A stretch of 14,698 nucleotides of DNA, from positions 1 through 14,698 of the forward strand of contig JAVBOJ010000141.1 in the NCBI GenBank assembly GCA_031550755.1. Direction: 5' to 3'. Both the position numbers and the translations under genes were made by a program. This DNA is from JAVBOJ01 sp031550755 (GTDB lineage: Bacteria > Bacillota > Clostridia > Oscillospirales > UBA929). The notes beneath the pieces were generated by a model that had not been told where the DNA came from, made no database searches, and saw only the letters and a list, made by a program, of their open reading frames with translations. Below, one piece after another: positions 13,314 through 14,698 of this stretch (position 1 is the stretch's first letter; each line of letters begins with the position of its first letter).

Positions 13314-13607
13314 ATGGGTATGCCAATCATCGAGGGCAGCACAATGCCGCGCTGCCAAGCCGTTACCGATATCATCGAGTCCGTTGCGCTGGAACAGGCA
13401 GCGCTCTCACATATTTTAAACGCGGAGGGCGAAAAATTGCAGGCCGTCATCGCGATGCCCGACGTGACGACCGACGATCTGCTCACTGTCAACAAATCCG
13501 TTCGTGCCATGGTTGAATCAATCACAAGACTGGAAATGCTGCTGCAGGCGAAGCTCGGCCTGTTCGAGGAATACTTTGACATTGTCTGCCCGGACGAAAT
13601 CCCGTAA
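13314..13607 (+). CDS. Small 'HILNxEGEKLQ' module protein
   Basis: A 97-residue acidic protein of unknown function. After a short N-terminus (about 16 residues with one Cys) it consists almost wholly of a helical module, residues 17-85, containing ESVALEQAALSHILNAEGEK and then a second amphipathic helix VNKSVRAMVESITRLEMLLQ. The same module ends the next gene. I have the impression of such SxAxExxLSHILNxEGEKLQ segments in clostridial surface or spore-associated proteins, but cannot name a family. The helices suggest a coiled-coil or oligomer. GAAAGGA lies rather far (about 12 bases) from the ATG, and no nearer start is in frame. It is 36 bp upstream of the related gene and probably co-transcribed with it. 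Confidence 0.7.
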   Translation: MGMPIIEGSTMPRCQAVTDIIESVALEQAALSHILNAEGEKLQAVIAMPDVTTDDLLTVNKSVRAMVESITRLEMLLQAKLGLFEEYFDIVCPDEIP

Positions 13608-13643
13608 CCGAATGTAACCCGTACACTTGACAAGGAGATTGTA

Positions 13644-14597
13644 ATGGATGTTTTGAGTTTCGAAATTTTATGCACGATGGCAGAGGATGTCGACGGCAGA
13701 TACAGCGGCCTCGCCTTTGACGGCTGCTTTTTCTATCTGACGCTGCCCAGTCGCAATGAAATACACATGTTTGACATGTGCTGCCAAAAAATCGACTGCC
13801 TGCAAACCACCAGAGGATACGAAGCCCTCTGCTATGACAGCCGTTCCCACTGTTTTTGGGCAACCCCGTCTTGCGGACAGTGTGTCTATAAGCTCGACCG
13901 CAGATGTACCGAAATTGACTGTATACAGGTCATGAGCGAGGATCCCTTTGCGGTGCTGACAGGGATATCGTGTATGTCAGACCCCGACGACCTGTTGATC
14001 GCGACCGCCGGATGGATTGCCTTGACCCCCAAGACGAGCACTCAGAAAGCAACCATTCTCAGGGAATTTGACGGCGCGATACGCGTCGGTGTCGCTGACT
14101 TATGTGACAGGGCGTACTATCTAGTGTGCGGTATGTACGGCGACACGATCACGACCGTGGGCCGCGGGCAGGAGCGGATGTACGCGCTGCCTGCTGAGTA
14201 CCGCGCCGGCGCCATAGCCGCCGGAGAAAACGGCACGCTCTACGTGCTGGCCGGCAAGCACTGCCGCTATCCGTGCATCATCAAGTGCTCCCCCATCGGC
14301 TGCCCCAAGCCCTGCCCCATAGACTGCCGCCGCGGAGCGGGCGAGATTATCAAATCGATTGCCTCGATAGAAGTCTCGCTTTCGCATATTTTGAACACGG
14401 AGGGTGAAAAACTTCAAAAGGCGCTGGAATGCTCGGACGATATCGGCGCTTTGCTCAAAATCAATGAGTCGATCCGCGAAACCATCATCGGCGTCACACA
14501 TATGGAGCATGTCCTGTATGACAAGCTGCGCCTCGCCGAATCTCTGTGCAGAACGCCCAACCCGAGGCCATGCAAGCGATGCCAAAATGAAATGTAA
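13644..14597 (+). CDS. Cysteine-rich propeller-like protein with C-terminal 'HILNxEGEKLQ' module
   Basis: A 317-residue protein of unknown function with 24 cysteines. Residues 1-210 contain short strand repeats around aromatic or Cys turns (YSGLAFDGCFFYLTLP, YEALCYDSRSHCFWATP, AGAIAAGENGTLYVLAG), which suggests a small beta-propeller. A Cys/Pro linker follows, CSPIGCPKPCPIDC (about 217-230). Residues 234-301 repeat the module of the preceding gene (KSIASIEVSLSHILNTEGEK, then INESIRETIIGVTHMEHVLY), and a CxxC tail ends it. The many cysteines without a signal peptide fit a protein cross-linked after assembly, as in spore outer layers, but this is inference. AAGGAG lies six bases before the ATG. 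Ends at a strong terminator. Confidence 0.75.
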   Translation: MDVLSFEILCTMAEDVDGRYSGLAFDGCFFYLTLPSRNEIHMFDMCCQKIDCLQTTRGYEALCYDSRSHCFWATPSCGQCVYKLDRRCTEIDCIQVMSEDPFAVLTGISCMSDPDDLLIATAGWIALTPKTSTQKATILREFDGAIRVGVADLCDRAYYLVCGMYGDTITTVGRGQERMYALPAEYRAGAIAAGENGTLYVLAGKHCRYPCIIKCSPIGCPKPCPIDCRRGAGEIIKSIASIEVSLSHILNTEGEKLQKALECSDDIGALLKINESIRETIIGVTHMEHVLYDKLRLAESLCRTPNPRPCKRCQNEM

Positions 14598-14598
14598 C

Positions 14599-14636
14599 GC
14601 AAAAGGGTCCGGTGAAAAATAACCGGACCCTTTTGC
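14599..14636 (+). terminator. Strong terminator after the cysteine-rich gene
   Basis: A perfect 15-bp stem, arms 14599-14613 and 14622-14636, with an 8-nt loop. The stem ends are A- and T-rich so it can act in both directions. Confidence 0.85.
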
Positions 14637-14652
14637 AGAACAGGGAGCCACA

Positions 14653-14698
14653 ATGGCTTTTGGCTGCTGCGAACCGAGAACGAGCTCGGGGCGGTTAC
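14653..14698 (+). CDS. Start of a further small ORF, cut by the window edge
   Basis: An ATG preceded by GGGAG at six bases reads MAFGCCEPRTSSGRL and runs off the end. Two adjacent cysteines fit the cysteine-rich character of the neighbour. Too short to identify. Confidence 0.4.
   Translation, partial: MAFGCCEPRTSSGRL

Noticed and set aside
1..14698. CRISPR array, rRNA, insertion sequence or defence locus
   Set aside because: No regularly spaced direct repeats, rRNA segments, transposase motifs or recognised defence genes were seen on either strand.

Overview
The window looks like a chromosomal segment of a GC-rich, spore-forming member of the Clostridia (Firmicutes). The support is consensus sigma-A promoters, strong AGGAGG-type ribosome binding sites, a YtvI-type sporulation membrane protein, a VanZ-family protein, a TnpX/TndX-like large serine recombinase and a DUF6870-like small protein. 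The species cannot be named from the sequence.

Layout. (1) Positions 1-1600, minus strand: a large serine recombinase, cut by the left edge, preceded by a small DUF6870-like gene; this is probably one end of a mobile element. (2) 1700-3600: a plus-strand vanZ-like gene with its own promoter converges on a two-gene minus-strand operon of flavodoxin-fold oxidoreductases. The upstream member carries a CX2CX2CX7C iron-sulfur motif and seems to start at ATA. (3) 3755-5306: a 471-residue beta-propeller-like protein of unknown function, then a 3' remnant of a tyrosine integrase and a terminator. (4) 5394-5831: a minus-strand tRNA cluster His-Gln-Lys behind one good promoter; the tRNA-Lys has A instead of U at position 33. 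(5) 5868-5995: an imperfect palindrome of about 125 bp directly after lysC. (6) 5992-8490: a minus-strand hom-lysC operon for the aspartate-family pathway. (7) 8524-10297: a YtvI/AI-2E-family permease, then a lower-GC gene for a YcxB-like membrane protein. (8) 10335-13189: a four-gene plus-strand operon coding for an OhrR-type MarR repressor, a radical SAM/SPASM-like protein, a seven-helix membrane protein and a cysteine glutathione peroxidase. (9) 13314-14698: two genes sharing a C-terminal 'HILNxEGEKLQ' module, the second a cysteine-rich propeller-like protein, then a strong terminator and the start of another small cysteine-containing ORF.

The region most likely to hold something undescribed is the OhrR-radical SAM-membrane protein-GPx operon. 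A thiol-based peroxide sensor appears to control both a peroxidase and an uncharacterised radical SAM enzyme with a membrane partner. The HILNxEGEKLQ pair, which may be spore- or surface-associated, is the second candidate. The ATA start, the A33 tRNA, the integrase remnant beside the tRNA 3' end and the long palindrome are smaller anomalies that can be checked. All calls come from reading the sequence; no database search was run.
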